A stretch of 64,000 nt of DNA, taken from assembly GCA_030761205.1 (NCBI GenBank), contig JAULJL010000034.1, forward strand, positions 2,813,501-2,877,500, given 5' to 3'. The notes under the pieces were generated by a model. That model ran no database searches. It was not told the origin of the DNA and worked only from the letters and a program-made list of their open reading frames with translations. Of the stretch, positions 21,290-33,673 are shown in pieces; positions within the stretch are counted from its first letter, which is position 1; each line of letters opens with the position of its first letter. The position numbers and the translations under genes were made by a program. The stretch comes from Fremontodendron californicum (taxonomy: Eukaryota > Streptophyta > Magnoliopsida > Malvales > Malvaceae).

Positions 21290-24200
21290 ATGGTATGCAG
21301 CAGCTGTTTAAGGAGTGTGATTGTTCAAACTGGGCTTATAGGAACAATATCAACCCCGAAAAGGGTGCATTTACGAAGCATTGGAAGGACTTTATATGTC
21401 GGTGCTGGATTAACTATTTGGTGGAATCGTGAATTTCGAACGAGTTTAAAGATGATGGTTGATTCAGGTGCAACAGCAAACCAGGGTCCCGTTGTTAATA
21501 CCTTTCCGGAGAAAGATGATGATGGTAGATATGTTACCGGAGGGTGGAAAAGGTAAATATTAGTTTTCCACCTGTTTTAAGTAGTTGTTTTATGATTTTA
21601 TCATACACATTAAGCTACAAGTATAGCCAGTTTTCATGTCATGGTTTGTTTAGAATCAAACATTCATGTTGTTGGCTCTAAAATTTTAAATATGGTTTCG
21701 TTTCTGAACAAATGTTGCTTGGAGTTACTTGTATACTGGTTTTTTATAAATATATTATCAGATTTGATCTTTTCTTTGCATGTTTGGTTCAACAAACTTG
21801 CTGCCTAATCATGGAAAGCTAGATGTTGTGTTGATACATTAAGCCACTGATTATTTATGCGATCTAAGAAATTGAATGATGTCAATTTTACACGTATTGA
21901 TATTGTAAATTCATAGTCTCATAAAATTGCACATGGTTTCATAGTGAAATAACAGAAGAAGGATTGTTTAGTAGATTTTTTTTAATCCATTTGTCTTACT
22001 TTCCTAACTGCAGTTCCCCAATTATTTGAGGATGTGAAGAAAGAATAGTTTCTTACCTGCAAGACTTGCAATATCATCGTTAATATCAATTGTATTCTCT
22101 TTGCATTTCCTTTGCTTTCCAAAATCACCACTGTCATAAGCATTCTTCTATGTATTATTCTCCCCAAGTTCTTCACAGAAACCATTGATTTCTTCATTTT
22201 GCCTGCAATCGTCATTCCTTTCCTTCTTGTGTCCAGAAGGTAGAAGCTATCACCTGTCGCACATGAATGACATTTTATTTGTTGATTTAGACGTGTAAGA
22301 GAGATTTAAATTTGTCTAGTTCTTGCTATTTGTATATATGATGCTATTAACTAACTTTAGATTTAAAACCACACTTACATGGTAGATTTCTTGTCTGATT
22401 TGGCAGTGAAGATGGAAAGCTAAGCTGTGGGTATACAAGTTTCAGGGGGAAGAGAGCCACCATGGAAGATTTCTATGATATTAAAACTTCCAAGATTAAT
22501 GGGCAGACAGTCTCCATGTTTGGAATCTTTGATGGTTAGATTCTCTCTTATCATTTCTTGCCTTGTGGAAGGATATGAAATTAAAAATATTACATATGTG
22601 CTAGAAGACATTATGTAAAAATACTTAGAAGGCACCATCTAACATGATAATTGGAGAAGAGCTCAGTCGACAATGTGGGGTTAGTCTTTCCCTGGATCTG
22701 GGTTTCCACAACCACAATACTGATAGTTGAACGAAGTGCTGAAAAATACGAATTTTATTTGTTGGTATGATATATATGTGGTTTATAATTTGTGCATGGG
22801 CCATCTGAACATGTGTAATCACCTTGTGGTAGTGTATTGGGACATGCTTACAACTAATTAGTGGCACTGGCACCAGCGTCCAAAGTTGCCTGGGTCAAAG
22901 ATAGACCAACTTTTAAATTATGTCTTTCAGCTTTCTTGTGATTTCATTTAAATCAGAGTAGAAATCATTATGAGATTACGACAATCAATCTGTATTTTTT
23001 TTTTTTGTTTTATAACTCAAAAGTGCCTCTTGATGAGTGAATTGAGTTTCAACCTATTTATACTATCAGTCATCCTGGTGATGCAATTTTGGATGATAAG
23101 TAACATATCCGGAGAGCAAGATGTCTTTGATATCTGAAATGACAGGTTTTTTTGCCCCACTTTTTAACCACTATTATGTTCAATTGCAGGGCATGGTGGT
23201 TCTCGTGCTGCTGAGTATTTAAAGCAACACCTTTTTGAGAATCTAATGAAGCATCCAAAGTTCATGACTGACACCAAACTTGCCATAAGTGCGCCCAAGA
23301 TCTCTGATATGCTGTTTTATGTGGAGCATTTAGATTGTTGCATATCCTTTTTGTCAGCACTTTATAAAGGATCCATGCATTTACAAGTACTTGTATCTCT
23401 TTCTTGTTCTGAGTCTGTAACTTGCATTGTGATGGGGTTGTGTCCTGCCTAAAATGATTATCAACCCATTTGATTTCACTGTTATTCATTTTGGTTTCAT
23501 TGGATATGCCTATAGGTGAAACATATCAACAGACTGATATAGATTTCTTGGATTCTGAAAGGGATACTTATCGAGACGATGGTTCAACTGCTTCAACAGC
23601 AGTGTTGGTTGGTAACCATCTATATGTTGCCAATGTTGGAGACTCAAGGACTATAATATCCAAGGCTGGAAAAGGTATTATATGCATGTTTTTATTGCAT
23701 ATTAATATTGTTAGTTTCAAGTGCATTAGCACATGTACTAACATATTTTGCCTTTAAAAACTATTACTGGAAGATGATCATGAAATGTTTCTATGAAATT
23801 GCTTGAGGAGAGGGGCCGATAAAGGGAAGAAGGCCAGGCTCCATATTCTGAAAGCATTTGAGTTTTTCTTTATGCCGTGCTTTATTTACTATATATAGAT
23901 AAATAGTCATGTTAAAGCGCGGTATTTTGTATTTAAACTTGGTGGATTATCTTAACCTGCTTTTTTTTTTTACTCGTGGGTGTGTTTAGTAGTCATTAGC
24001 AAGTAAGAACTATATATAATATCAAATGCATTTTACAATTCGAGTGACTGTTATATATTATATATGATACTTATGGCTTTATTAGAGTAACCTGCACTTG
24101 ACATGGAAATAAATGTTTAGAATTCTGAATTTGTAAATGGGGATTCCTAAAAGCAGCTTCTTTTTCGTTTTAAAGCAATCCCTCTTTCCGAGGATCATAA

Positions 24201-25754
24201 ACCAAATAGAAGTGATGAACGGAAGAGAATTGAAAATGCTGGAGGGGTTGTTATGTGGGCAGGTAAAACTGTTTAAAAATCTAGCTTGTCTTATTGAAGC
24301 CAAAACAAATATTTTCCTTTTATATCTGGTACTTAAATTGGAAGTTCTGGATCCTGAAAGTTTATAGTAAAAATTTCTTGTTGATCATGTTATCAGGAAC
24401 TTGGAGGGTAGGAGGTGTGTTAGCTATGTCTCGAGCTTTCGGTAATCGCATGCTGAAGCAATTTGTTGTTGCAGAACCGGAGATACAGGTGATCCCGAAA
24501 ATCTTATACTAATAAGTTAGCAGCAATCTTTAATCATCTTAATTGCTCTCATTACATTTAATTTTGCAATTACTTCCTCCATTGTATTGCCTTGTGTTTA
24601 ATAGTAAGGACTTATATAGGGAAAACATCATCTAATGAGAAAATGTTGAGAATTTTAACTTTTTATTTTCATCCTTCCTAGTTGACCGCAACCATCCGAA
24701 AGTCAAAATCTGATGTGTTAGAATTAGATGCTGAAGTAAAAATGTGGTCATGGTTGTTCTTTAATTTGAATACAGTGGTGAATACCTTTGCCTCATTTCC
24801 ACTTTTACCTTGAGTTTTACTTTTTCTTCCTCCATCCTATTTTGTCCCTTGATTTCTGTTATCTGTGGTGATCGGCTACAAGTTATTCTACAACACAATT
24901 CATATAGCATTTGACTTCAAGGTGGTAGGTTATGAATATTGGATTCATGAAATTTCTATTTCTTAATATTTGTTATTTCTCAGGATAAAGAGATAGATGA
25001 AGAGTTTGAGTTGCTTGTGCTTGCTAGTGATGGATTATGGGATGTAGTGCCTAATGAGGTAAACCTCTCTCTGACAAGCTATGTAATTCTGATTCTTCAT
25101 TTTTTCTGAAATACTCGTGTCTGACATCTGCATCCGACACATATTCGGACATGGGTTTGAGGGTATGATCTTCCAAATATATAAAAAAAGACTTTAAAAA
25201 AATTGAGTATATCCGTATCGGACACATACTCATATCCAACATTCATCCCCCGAGTCCGAGTAACATAGCTGACAAGTGCGTTTGTGCATGGTTGCACTTA
25301 ATTATCCATCCATGTATCAGGCATGCACCTGGTATTGTTTTTAAGCAACGTCTCGGAATAATACTAGTTATTCCATACACATTAACTAGTCAAAGCGAAA
25401 GAAAAATGGACGAGACAAAACCAGCTCGCACAAGCTTGCTGATCTGACAATTTGTTCCAATAAGATTAAAAATTAGTTGATCATTCAATGCTCGAGTAAC
25501 AAGAACATTTGAAACCCTTGCTGTGTTGTTATGAGGAAAATTTTCTGCATGTTTCGCTTGTTAATAAGTTAAAATTATGTTTCTAGGATGCTGTTTCGCT
25601 TGCCCGAGCGGAAGAAGAACCAGAGACAGCTGCTAGAAAGTTGACAGAAACTGCTTTCACCCGTGGTAGTGCTGACAATATAACATGCATTGTGGTGAGA
25701 TTCCACCACGACAAGGCAAGGCAAGCAGATCCGGTTAATCCCCGAGGAGCATGA
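21290..25754 (+). CDS. Protein phosphatase 2C, PP2C76-type
   Basis: Eight coding exons: 21290-21552, 22407-22534, 23190-23288, 23516-23674, 24176-24262, 24397-24488, 24984-25058 and 25587-25754. All junctions are GT..AG with consistent phase, giving 356 residues. PP2C enzymes are Mg/Mn-dependent Ser/Thr phosphatases. The motifs are present: MEDFYD (about 107-112), FDGHGG (129-134, metal-binding Asp), DGSTAS, VANVGDSR, SDERKRIENAGG, ASDGLWDVV and GSADNIT. The N-terminal ~85 residues precede the catalytic domain and resemble Arabidopsis At5g53140 (PP2C76), including WWNREFRTSL. As I recall, that homologue has a longer acidic C-terminal tail; here the protein ends soon after the catalytic domain. 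The leader has CT-rich sequence (about 20460-20600) and a probable 5'-UTR intron with its acceptor at 21230. Intron 7 contains a MITE copy. The substrate is unknown. Confidence 0.9.
25079..25268 (+). mobile_element. hAT-like MITE, copy A (PP2C intron 7)
   Basis: About 190 bases beginning CTATGTaAtTCtGAtTCTTC and ending CGAGTCCGAGTAACATAG, flanked by the 8-base duplication CTGACAAG (25071-25078 and 25269-25276). The ends are imperfect inverted repeats. The interior has repeated GTCCGACAC-type blocks. An 8-base target duplication fits the hAT superfamily. Confidence 0.85.
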
Positions 25755-27100
25755 TTAGAAATCCTTTATATTATTGCATTTAATTTGCTGCATGTGTAGA
25801 TTTATTGACAATTTAGTTAGTTTCAGTTTGAAATCTGTTTGCGTCTTATGGCTAATGTGCATATATGAAAGAGACAATTTGTTTATTCATTGTTTTTTGT
25901 TTCCTAATGTTCTCTTGTATCGTATCGAATACATGCACCTAACACTCTGTTTATTCCCGCACTTATCCGTGTTGTCTATTCTTGTGTCTTTTATCTCCAT
26001 GTGTAGTTGAATCTAGACATGCATATTGATCGGGTTAGGTCGAATCGCGATTCGAAATTTTTTTTTTTACTTGTACAAGCTCGTTTAGAGTAAGTTCATA
26101 AGTTTGTTTTATGTTTCATAAATTAGTAAAATATTAACAAATTATTTTTATATTAATATTTATATAATTTATAATTAAATTTAAATAAAAAAATATTTAA
26201 TTTATAATAATTTATGCAGTTACATTTATTTATTTTTAAAAAAATGGTTTCTTAAAAAAATACTTGATTCTTTTTCAAAAAAAGTAATTGATTTTGTTCA
26301 AAAAAAAAAATTATTTTTCTCTTTTTTTGAAGAAATTAATTTTTAAAAAAGTAATTGATTCTGTTCAAAAAAATAAAAATAATTTTTTTTTTTTTTTTTC
26401 AAAAATACATTGGGCCGGATCTAGTGGCTCCCAATGCTGATTTGGAGTTGGGGCTCCACTGCTGCCCTTCCTCGGTTGGAGAGGTTGCCGTGGTGCCGCC
26501 ATGAAGTTAGCGGCGGTGATGGGAAGAGGAAGGAAGAAAATGAAGAAAAAAAATAGACTTTGAATTTATCAATCATTGAAGGCACTTGTTATCTTTTTAA
26601 TGGTTTATTGAAATAAATCATATATCAAAATAACTTTCAATAAGCATATTTCTATTTTTGTAAAGCGCAAGTGAAAGAAAAGTAAAAATAGTGGTTTTCT
26701 TTTATAAGAAAACGATTAAAGTGAAATTTACAATTATATTAAAATTTAATATTAAAATTTCTCATTATATTGATTTTTTATTAAATTTTATTTGTTATAT
26801 TTAAAATTCTATTGATTTTTGAATAAAAATAACAAAATTATAATATTTTACGAAATATGTTATTTACAAATAAAAATGACAAAATTTTATTACTATACTT
26901 TTAATTTTTGATTTTTGAATAAAAAATAACGAAATTGAAATACTTAAAAATATGCTATGTAAAGCAAATGACAAAAATTTATCACTTTTATTACTTTATA
27001 TTAAAAAATTAAATATATATAATAATGAAATTAAATAAAGCTATAATATAATAATAAAACTCAATATCTATCCATACCCTTAATCTCTTCTAAAACCATA
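25755..27100. other. PP2C 3' region and AT-rich intergenic DNA
   Basis: The first ~300 bases are probably the PP2C 3' UTR. After about 26000 the sequence is A/T-rich with poly-T and poly-A tracts and one GC-richer patch at 26410-26530. No supportable gene. Confidence 0.55.
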
Positions 27101-27525
27101 ATTAAAAAACCAGATTGGATCGATCGGACCGGTTAAATCAAAAATCGAAAGTTTGTTTAGTCAGGTACTATATAGAGAAACGAAAATCATTTGAACCGGC
27201 ATAAAAAAAATTTAACCGGTAAAAAATCGATAAAAAACAGGAAAATAGAGAAAAAAATGTTTTTTAATTATTTTTTTCAAAAATATTTTTTATAAGTGAT
27301 AAAATTTGAACCATAATCTCTTAGAATTATACTAAAAACTATATCGCTAGGCCAAATGCATTTTTTTAATATTTATTATATTTAATATTTATTTAACATT
27401 AAAAATTATTTAAAAATATTTAAAAATTTATTTAAATGAATCGATCGGTCTAATCGACTGAACTAATTAAATCAAAAATCAAAAATCATATCGATTTGAC
27501 ATCCAATCCGATTTTTACCTAAAAC
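27100..27525. repeat. Foldback repeat rich in GATCGATCGG/AACCGGT
   Basis: The left end (AACCAGATTGGATCGATCGG) is roughly inverted at the right end, where the complementary strand reads GGTAAAAATCGGATTGGAT. The same kind of end sequence (CCAGATTGGTTCGAT) occurs at 48930. Probably a MITE or MULE-derived remnant. Confidence 0.5.
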
Positions 27526-30440
27526 CATAAACAAAATCTACATTTTAATTTATTTATTTATTTTTAATAGAAAATCCTCAATAATAAATATTTCTCCTAA
27601 TTTGGGAATCCAACAAAGCCATTACAAGAGTTAAAAATCAACCATGGTTAAGTCCTTTTGCATCAAAACCCATTATAAAAATATATTTTTTAGGGTTAAC
27701 ACAAAAAAGTTTACAAGTAGTTCTATATTAAACCAACCCCATACTTACTTTCCCATTTTTTTTCTTTTATTTTTATTTTTATTTTCATTTTCATTTTTTG
27801 GGGCCAATTTGAGATTAAAAAAAAATCCCTCAGGTTTGCAAGAGGTTTTGAGAAACGGGTCACTGTACCTTGTGATTCATGCTTGTTTCAGATTCAAAAA
27901 ATTTTGGCTTCAAAGAAACTTTCTTTAGAAAGGTATATTTTCTATTATGTTTTTATTTCTACTATTTTTTTTTTCTTTTCATTTTTACAAAGAACATTTC
28001 TTTTTGGGTTGTAATCTTTTGTGGACTGTTTGTTGGAGTTTTATAGAATCTAGGCTTTTCAGTTTCCACTGGGTAAAAGAATTTGAAATGGCCAAATTTG
28101 ATCGTTATAAAGTTTGTTGGAATCTCGTTTAACTGTAGATCCATGGAGACCTGGAAAGTTCAATTTACTCTTCAGTGTCCTTTCCCAGTAGTTTGGATTT
28201 CAGCTGGGTTTCTGTTTTTGGTTATTCAATGCGACTTAAATTTTATCTTTTTTTGTTTGTTAATGGGTAAAGAAATGCTGATGAAAGTTTATGAGTGTTG
28301 TTTTTTACCTTTTAAAGTTAATTCATCTAGCTGTTTATCGTGACTATTTGGCATTATTTTGGGTTTTCATTGTAAACTCTTATCTTGAGAAATTAGCATT
28401 TTGAGGTTTTAGGCTGCTGGAAAAAGTAAAAAAGAATGAAACTGGTGAAGTTTCGCGGGCTTGTTGCTTGTTGGTTATATGTAGATATAATTGTTAATGT
28501 TCTTAGGATTGAGAAATTGAGCTTGTTGACGGTATTCTCTAGAGGAAATGGTAAGTTTAGTAAGTTAGCTTCATAATAGGTAAGGTGTAAAATTCAAGCA
28601 TCTATAATATTGATAGTGTTGCTCATAACAAGTTGGTGAAGTTGTGCTCTGCATCAAAAACCAAAGTGTTGTTTTTGATATATTTATGAGTCATATTGTT
28701 GCTACTTGTGAACCTTTCTATATTTGGATTCTTTGGAATGTTGGTGATTGGTTGTTTTTGGTGAAGGGTAGTGTACATTAGATTATGATGGAAAATTGTT
28801 AATGCTAAGCACTTCTTGATTTTTGCCTTGATTCATTTCCAAAGACTGAACTAGGTGAGGGATGCCATAGAAAAACAAAAAGCAACAATCATTTTGATTT
28901 ATATATTTGTGCATCAAACGGTAACTGGTGGTATCAAGCTCATGAAATGGATAATTAAGTGCCTAGTTAGGATCATATTTTTCCAATGTTCTGTAAGCCT
29001 TGTTAAAGTGCTCAATATTGTTATTTAGCTATTGATATAAGCAATGCATGATGCAAACGGTTGATTAAGTCTGCAAAGTGGAAAGCTCTCATCTATGACA
29101 ACTGTTATATGGATAACAAAACCCCCAAGCATGTGTGGCTGATGCTATGATTATAGGTGGGGTCAGCCATATAACTTGTAGAACTTGATATGTGGCATGT
29201 GCCTACCATGGTTAATGTCGTATGGATTAGCTTAAAAAAAACTGCTCGTCCTTGTTTCAACAGGTGTCAGCCATTGATGAAGTGTCTGGTTGGATCAGTA
29301 ATTTTGGTTCTTTTTTCGTTGCATAGACAGTTGTCAGAGAAAGAAACAACTTGCTTTTATATGTTCCAGATACCTGAAATTGCATATGGATCAGTGTTCA
29401 CATGTTTAGCATTTAGATGGTAGTTGCATCTTTCCATATGTATGAATCTAATTAAGGCAGCTTTGACTATGTTCATAGCATATCATATTTGATATCTGCC
29501 TTCTCCTCTTTTGTTTATAAGTACCTAATTTTTCTCAAGTTGGTTGAGTTCCTGTTCACATTTCCTTCTGAGTGTAAGATGAATTGTTGACTAAAGTTAT
29601 CATTGCCTTGTAGGATTTTTTGTATCAAAGGACAAATATTCTTGTGGTTTGAGTTAAATCCACATAAAACGCTCTCTTTCTCTTCCTCTCGTGTGTTCGT
29701 AGGTTTGAGAGAGATCTGATTAGTAATTGCACCATGGGGTATTTTCTTGGAAGGGTAGTCTTATTTTATTAATTATTCCAGCTCAAGTTGCATTATATTG
29801 AAATTAAACACCAAAAACCAAACCAACAAGCCGTAATCCCAATATATTTGGGTATTGCGTTGAAATTAAACACCATTTGAGATAAAAATGGATTGTGTTG
29901 GAGCTTTTCAAGAAATGCAGGATATGGTTTTATTATTATTTTAGAAAGTACTATGATAGTTATAGGTCGCAGTTTTTATTCTACATATGCATTAGATATA
30001 TATGGAATGATATTGAAATTTTATAAGAATTTGCATGAGTGCTTCTGCTTCAATAATGGTGAAACTTGTTTCTAGTTAAGGTAAGATTGTAGTGTCAGAT
30101 AAAGAAATATACAATCTGTGTTTAAGAATATGGATTTCTCTATAAAGCAACCAAAACTCGAGTTTGAAATAAAGATTTGACTTGTTTGTTTTTAGCAAAG
30201 TTAAGCTTCTAAAAATTATCCAATTGGTAATGCATTTACTTCACAAATAGTTTTCTAATTAAGATGTATATTTTTATTAAGAAAGTTTTTCTTCCTTTGA
30301 ATCAGGCATCAAAACTTGGAGCTGTTACCTGTCTTAAGGCATGAAAGAGCCTTAAGCTGCAAGTTGTGGGTTTTGATTGGAGTTTTGTCATATTCATAAT
30401 ACCTAGGTGAGGAAGAAACACATTAAAGTACCTCAGAATT
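27526..30440 (+). other. Leader region and probable 5'-UTR intron of the DnaJ gene
   Basis: A transcribed leader probably lies around 27800-27931, ending CTTTAGAAAG before GTATATTTTC. A matching acceptor (TTTGAATCAG) ends at 30305, so a leader intron of about 2.4 kb is likely. Numerous short frames here have no family resemblance. The intron holds no transposon I recognise. Confidence 0.5.
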
Positions 30441-32597
30441 ATGGAGTGTAACAAAGACGAGGCGTTCAGGGCAAAAGAAATTGCTGAAAGGAAGGTTACA
30501 GAGAAGGATTATGCTGGAGCTAAAAAGTTTGCTTTGAAGGCTCAAAATTTGTATCCCGGGCTTGATGGTATTGCCCAGATGTTGACAACACTTGATGTGT
30601 ATATTTATGCAGAGAAGAAAGTGAGTGGGGAAGCGGATTGGTACGGTGTGCTTGGTGTGAATCCATTGGCTGATGATGAGGTGGTGAGAAAACAATACAG
30701 GAAGCTGGCTCTGATGCTTCACCCTGATAAAAACAAGTCAGTAGGTGCAGATGGTGCTTTTAAGCTTGTTTCGGAGGCCTGGAGCTTGTTATCAGATAAG
30801 GGTAAGAGATTAGCATATAACCAGAAAATAAATTTCAGAGGAACACAACAGAAGTTTCCTACACAGAGTGGGGTTTCATCAATGCCACCCAGAGCAAACG
30901 GCTCTCACAGTTCTAGTTCTAACATAATGTCAAATGCTAGTACTCAGAACAGTAATAGCCGGGCAGGTCAAACCTCATTTGTTTCTTCTTCTAATAAAAA
31001 GCCTGCTACCTTTTGGACTGTTTGCAAGAGATGCAAGACACAGTATGAATACCTCAGGATTTACATGAATCACTCACTTCTATGCCCTAATTGTAATGAG
31101 GCCTTTTTGGCTTTAGAAAAGGCCCCACCTCCAAATGTTTACAGGTCATCAAATTGGTCTAGCCAACAGCAGCAGGCTTCAGGGCATGATACTGCAAATG
31201 ATAATCCATTTAATTATGGAACAAAATCTTCTAGCGCTCGAAATTCAGAACATGATGGATTGGCTGGTCATGGCTCATCTAAAAATACAAGCTTCCAATG
31301 GGGTCCTCTCTCTGGGGCTGCTGGTGTTAGTAGCACTGTTGGACCGTCTTCAACCAGTGCTGAAGCTGCAAGTTTTGTTCGGAAGGCACAAGAGAAAGTG
31401 AAAAGGGAGCGTGAAGAAGCTCTTAAAGCAGAGAGACTCCTGAAAAAGAGAAAAGATGATATTCGTGTTAATGGTTATGTAGGTAACATTGCTACTCAAA
31501 CAACCATGGGAAATGGACCTGGCTTGGGGAATGCATTTGATTCTAGGGGTTTGTTTGAAATAGGAAGTATCCGTGGCCACTCTGGTAACTATAACAAGTC
31601 CATAAGTGAGAGAGAATTGTCATTGTTTGAAGTTCGAAATATGCTGGTCGATAAGGCTCTGACTGTGATTCGTAAAAAGTTTAAGGAGTGGAGCTCAGTA
31701 ACTGAAGCCAAAAATTCTGACAAAGTTAAAGTGAAGGTCAGAGAGAAGGAAAATAGGAAACAGAGGAGCATGGCAAATGGAGGAGGACTTGATACCGATA
31801 AAGAATATGAAGACAAGCAATCTCCTCCTGCCCCTTCTCCTGAAGTATCAGATAAAAGGATTGCACCATTGTCAATAAATGTACCAGATCCCGATTTTCA
31901 CAATTTTGACTTGGATCGAAGTGAAAGTTCTTTTGAAGATGACCAGGTATGGGCTGCATATGACGATGATGATGGGATGCCCCGTTTCTATGCTCGAATT
32001 CACAAGGTGATCTCCTTGAAGCCTTTTAAGATGAAAATTAGCTGGCTTAATTCAAGAAGCAACAGCGAATTTGGTTTGCTAGACTGGATAGGCTCTGGTT
32101 TCTACAAAACGTGTGGGGAGTTCAGAAGTGGCAAACATGAAATTAGTGAAACATTAAATTCTTTCTCCCACAAGGTTCAGTGGACAAGAGGTACACGTGG
32201 AGTAATTAGAATATTTCCTAGGAAGGGGGATGTCTGGGCTCTTTACAGGAACTGGTCTCCTGATTGGAGTGAAAATACACCAGATGAAGTGATACACAAA
32301 TATGAAATGGTGGAAGTGCTTGATGATTATAATGAGGAACAAGGAGTCCCTGTGATTCCTCTAATTAAGGTTGCTGGTTTTAGAACAGTTTTTCATAAGC
32401 ATATAGACCCCAAGGAAGTCAGGAGGATTCCGAAAGAAGAGATGTTTTGCTTTTCCCATCAGGTGCCTAATTACTTGCTTACAGGCCAAGAAGCTCATAA
32501 TGCTCCAACGGGATGTCGTGAGTTAGATCCAGCAGCCACCACTTCGGAGCTTTTTCAGGTAACGAATGAAGCCAATGAAGCACCCTGCGGAAGATGA
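30441..32597 (+). CDS. DnaJ (J-domain) protein with DUF3444
   Basis: One uninterrupted coding exon, 718 residues. Residues about 1-60 form the helical N-terminus typical of this plant subfamily (EAFRAKEIAERKV...YPGLDGIAQML). The J domain is at about 66-127 with the Hsp70-stimulating HPD at 94-96. A zinc-ribbon-like CxxC pair (195-198, 215-218; TVCKRCKTQYEY ... CPNC) follows. Then come a low-complexity Ser/Asn-rich linker, a Lys/Glu-rich coiled region (about 310-350), and a C-terminal DUF3444 domain (about 480-680; FYARIHKVISLKPFKMKISWL, ..GDVWALYRNW). Such proteins act as Hsp70 co-chaperones, often nuclear; the DUF3444 role is not established. Length and order match the Arabidopsis J-DUF3444 family. 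The single coding exon with a long leader intron is normal for the family. Confidence 0.93.
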   Translation: MECNKDEAFRAKEIAERKVTEKDYAGAKKFALKAQNLYPGLDGIAQMLTTLDVYIYAEKKVSGEADWYGVLGVNPLADDEVVRKQYRKLALMLHPDKNKSVGADGAFKLVSEAWSLLSDKGKRLAYNQKINFRGTQQKFPTQSGVSSMPPRANGSHSSSSNIMSNASTQNSNSRAGQTSFVSSSNKKPATFWTVCKRCKTQYEYLRIYMNHSLLCPNCNEAFLALEKAPPPNVYRSSNWSSQQQQASGHDTANDNPFNYGTKSSSARNSEHDGLAGHGSSKNTSFQWGPLSGAAGVSSTVGPSSTSAEAASFVRKAQEKVKREREEALKAERLLKKRKDDIRVNGYVGNIATQTTMGNGPGLGNAFDSRGLFEIGSIRGHSGNYNKSISERELSLFEVRNMLVDKALTVIRKKFKEWSSVTEAKNSDKVKVKVREKENRKQRSMANGGGLDTDKEYEDKQSPPAPSPEVSDKRIAPLSINVPDPDFHNFDLDRSESSFEDDQVWAAYDDDDGMPRFYARIHKVISLKPFKMKISWLNSRSNSEFGLLDWIGSGFYKTCGEFRSGKHEISETLNSFSHKVQWTRGTRGVIRIFPRKGDVWALYRNWSPDWSENTPDEVIHKYEMVEVLDDYNEEQGVPVIPLIKVAGFRTVFHKHIDPKEVRRIPKEEMFCFSHQVPNYLLTGQEAHNAPTGCRELDPAATTSELFQVTNEANEAPCGR

Positions 32598-33673
32598 TTC
32601 TCGGAGAACCGAGAAAGAGATGTTAAAGAGTGCAAGAGAAAGTGAGGCAGATGGACTGGGGGAGAGTTTGTAGAGAATAGCAAACAATCTGAGGATGATT
32701 AACTGATGGTGCTTGCCAAGAGAACCATAGGATGCTGAAAAAGCTAAAGAGTATAGAATATGGAGACTGCTGACTACACCAGCTTGGTGAGTTTTGATAT
32801 TGTAAGCTTGGTCCAAGCTGTAGAAATTGCTTCTTTTTGTTGTGCCATTGTTGGATCCAAGTGCGGTCCATGTTATAGTTAAGCTTCATTTAAAAACTCA
32901 TGCTTGACTATACTCAAAATTTAATAGGAGTTGGCTTCTTGAACCGTATTCCTGTTGTTCGCATAAGTTATTTTTTGCTATACATGATATTGTCCTTTTA
33001 TGTGCTAGGCCTTATCCTAACAGGCTCTATGAATCACTCAACGGAACCTTACTTTTGCTATCCGCTCTGAGCCCGAGCGTTAGGTTGAAAATGCACACAC
33101 ACACAAAAAAAACCCTTCAAGCTCTCTAGACCAATGCCTCACTCCTCGGACCATTAGGCCTTTGTGATCACATTGCCTGTTGTATTAGAGATTTTGATTT
33201 CTAGGGGTCATTTGTGAATATTTTTATTCATTCAAGAGGTGATATAATAAAAAACCAATTTTAAAAAGTGATATCCAACATGTCTGAATTTAAATCTCAA
33301 CATTACAACTCTTTTTTTTATTCTCACACTGGTCTTTTTTTATACCCAAAAAAAAATAAAAATCTGCTGAGATAAATTGGTAGATGTAAAAAAGATACTG
33401 AAGGATTCAATGGGATCTAAGTAACGTATAATGAAATTATATTATGAGGGAGAGAAAAGCATTACATGACAATATGACACGTATAAATGGTGATTTACAA
33501 TCTTTGAGCTTATGAATTTGTATTACAGGTATGGGAATTCTATGCTCATGTAGCTAAATGACTATGATACTCATCATTGGTATACAGAAACGACTTGGTC
33601 ATGATTCATGAGCCAATATAAGGGATATATAGGGGAAATTATGTAGATGAAGAAGCCCAGGATTTTAACACAT
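32598..33673. other. Convergent 3' regions of DnaJ and SIGE genes
   Basis: Contains the DnaJ 3' UTR (to roughly 33000) and, on the other strand, the SIGE 3' UTR (about 33670 leftwards). In between lie AT-rich DNA and short A or T runs. No further gene. Confidence 0.5.

Noticed and set aside
25051..25297. Recurring small peptides with YVSDTD/CPTRICSIF-like strings near every MITE
   Set aside because: They are translations of the MITE sequence itself (seen again near 34006, 36479, 51859 and 62147), in different frames and without a common start.
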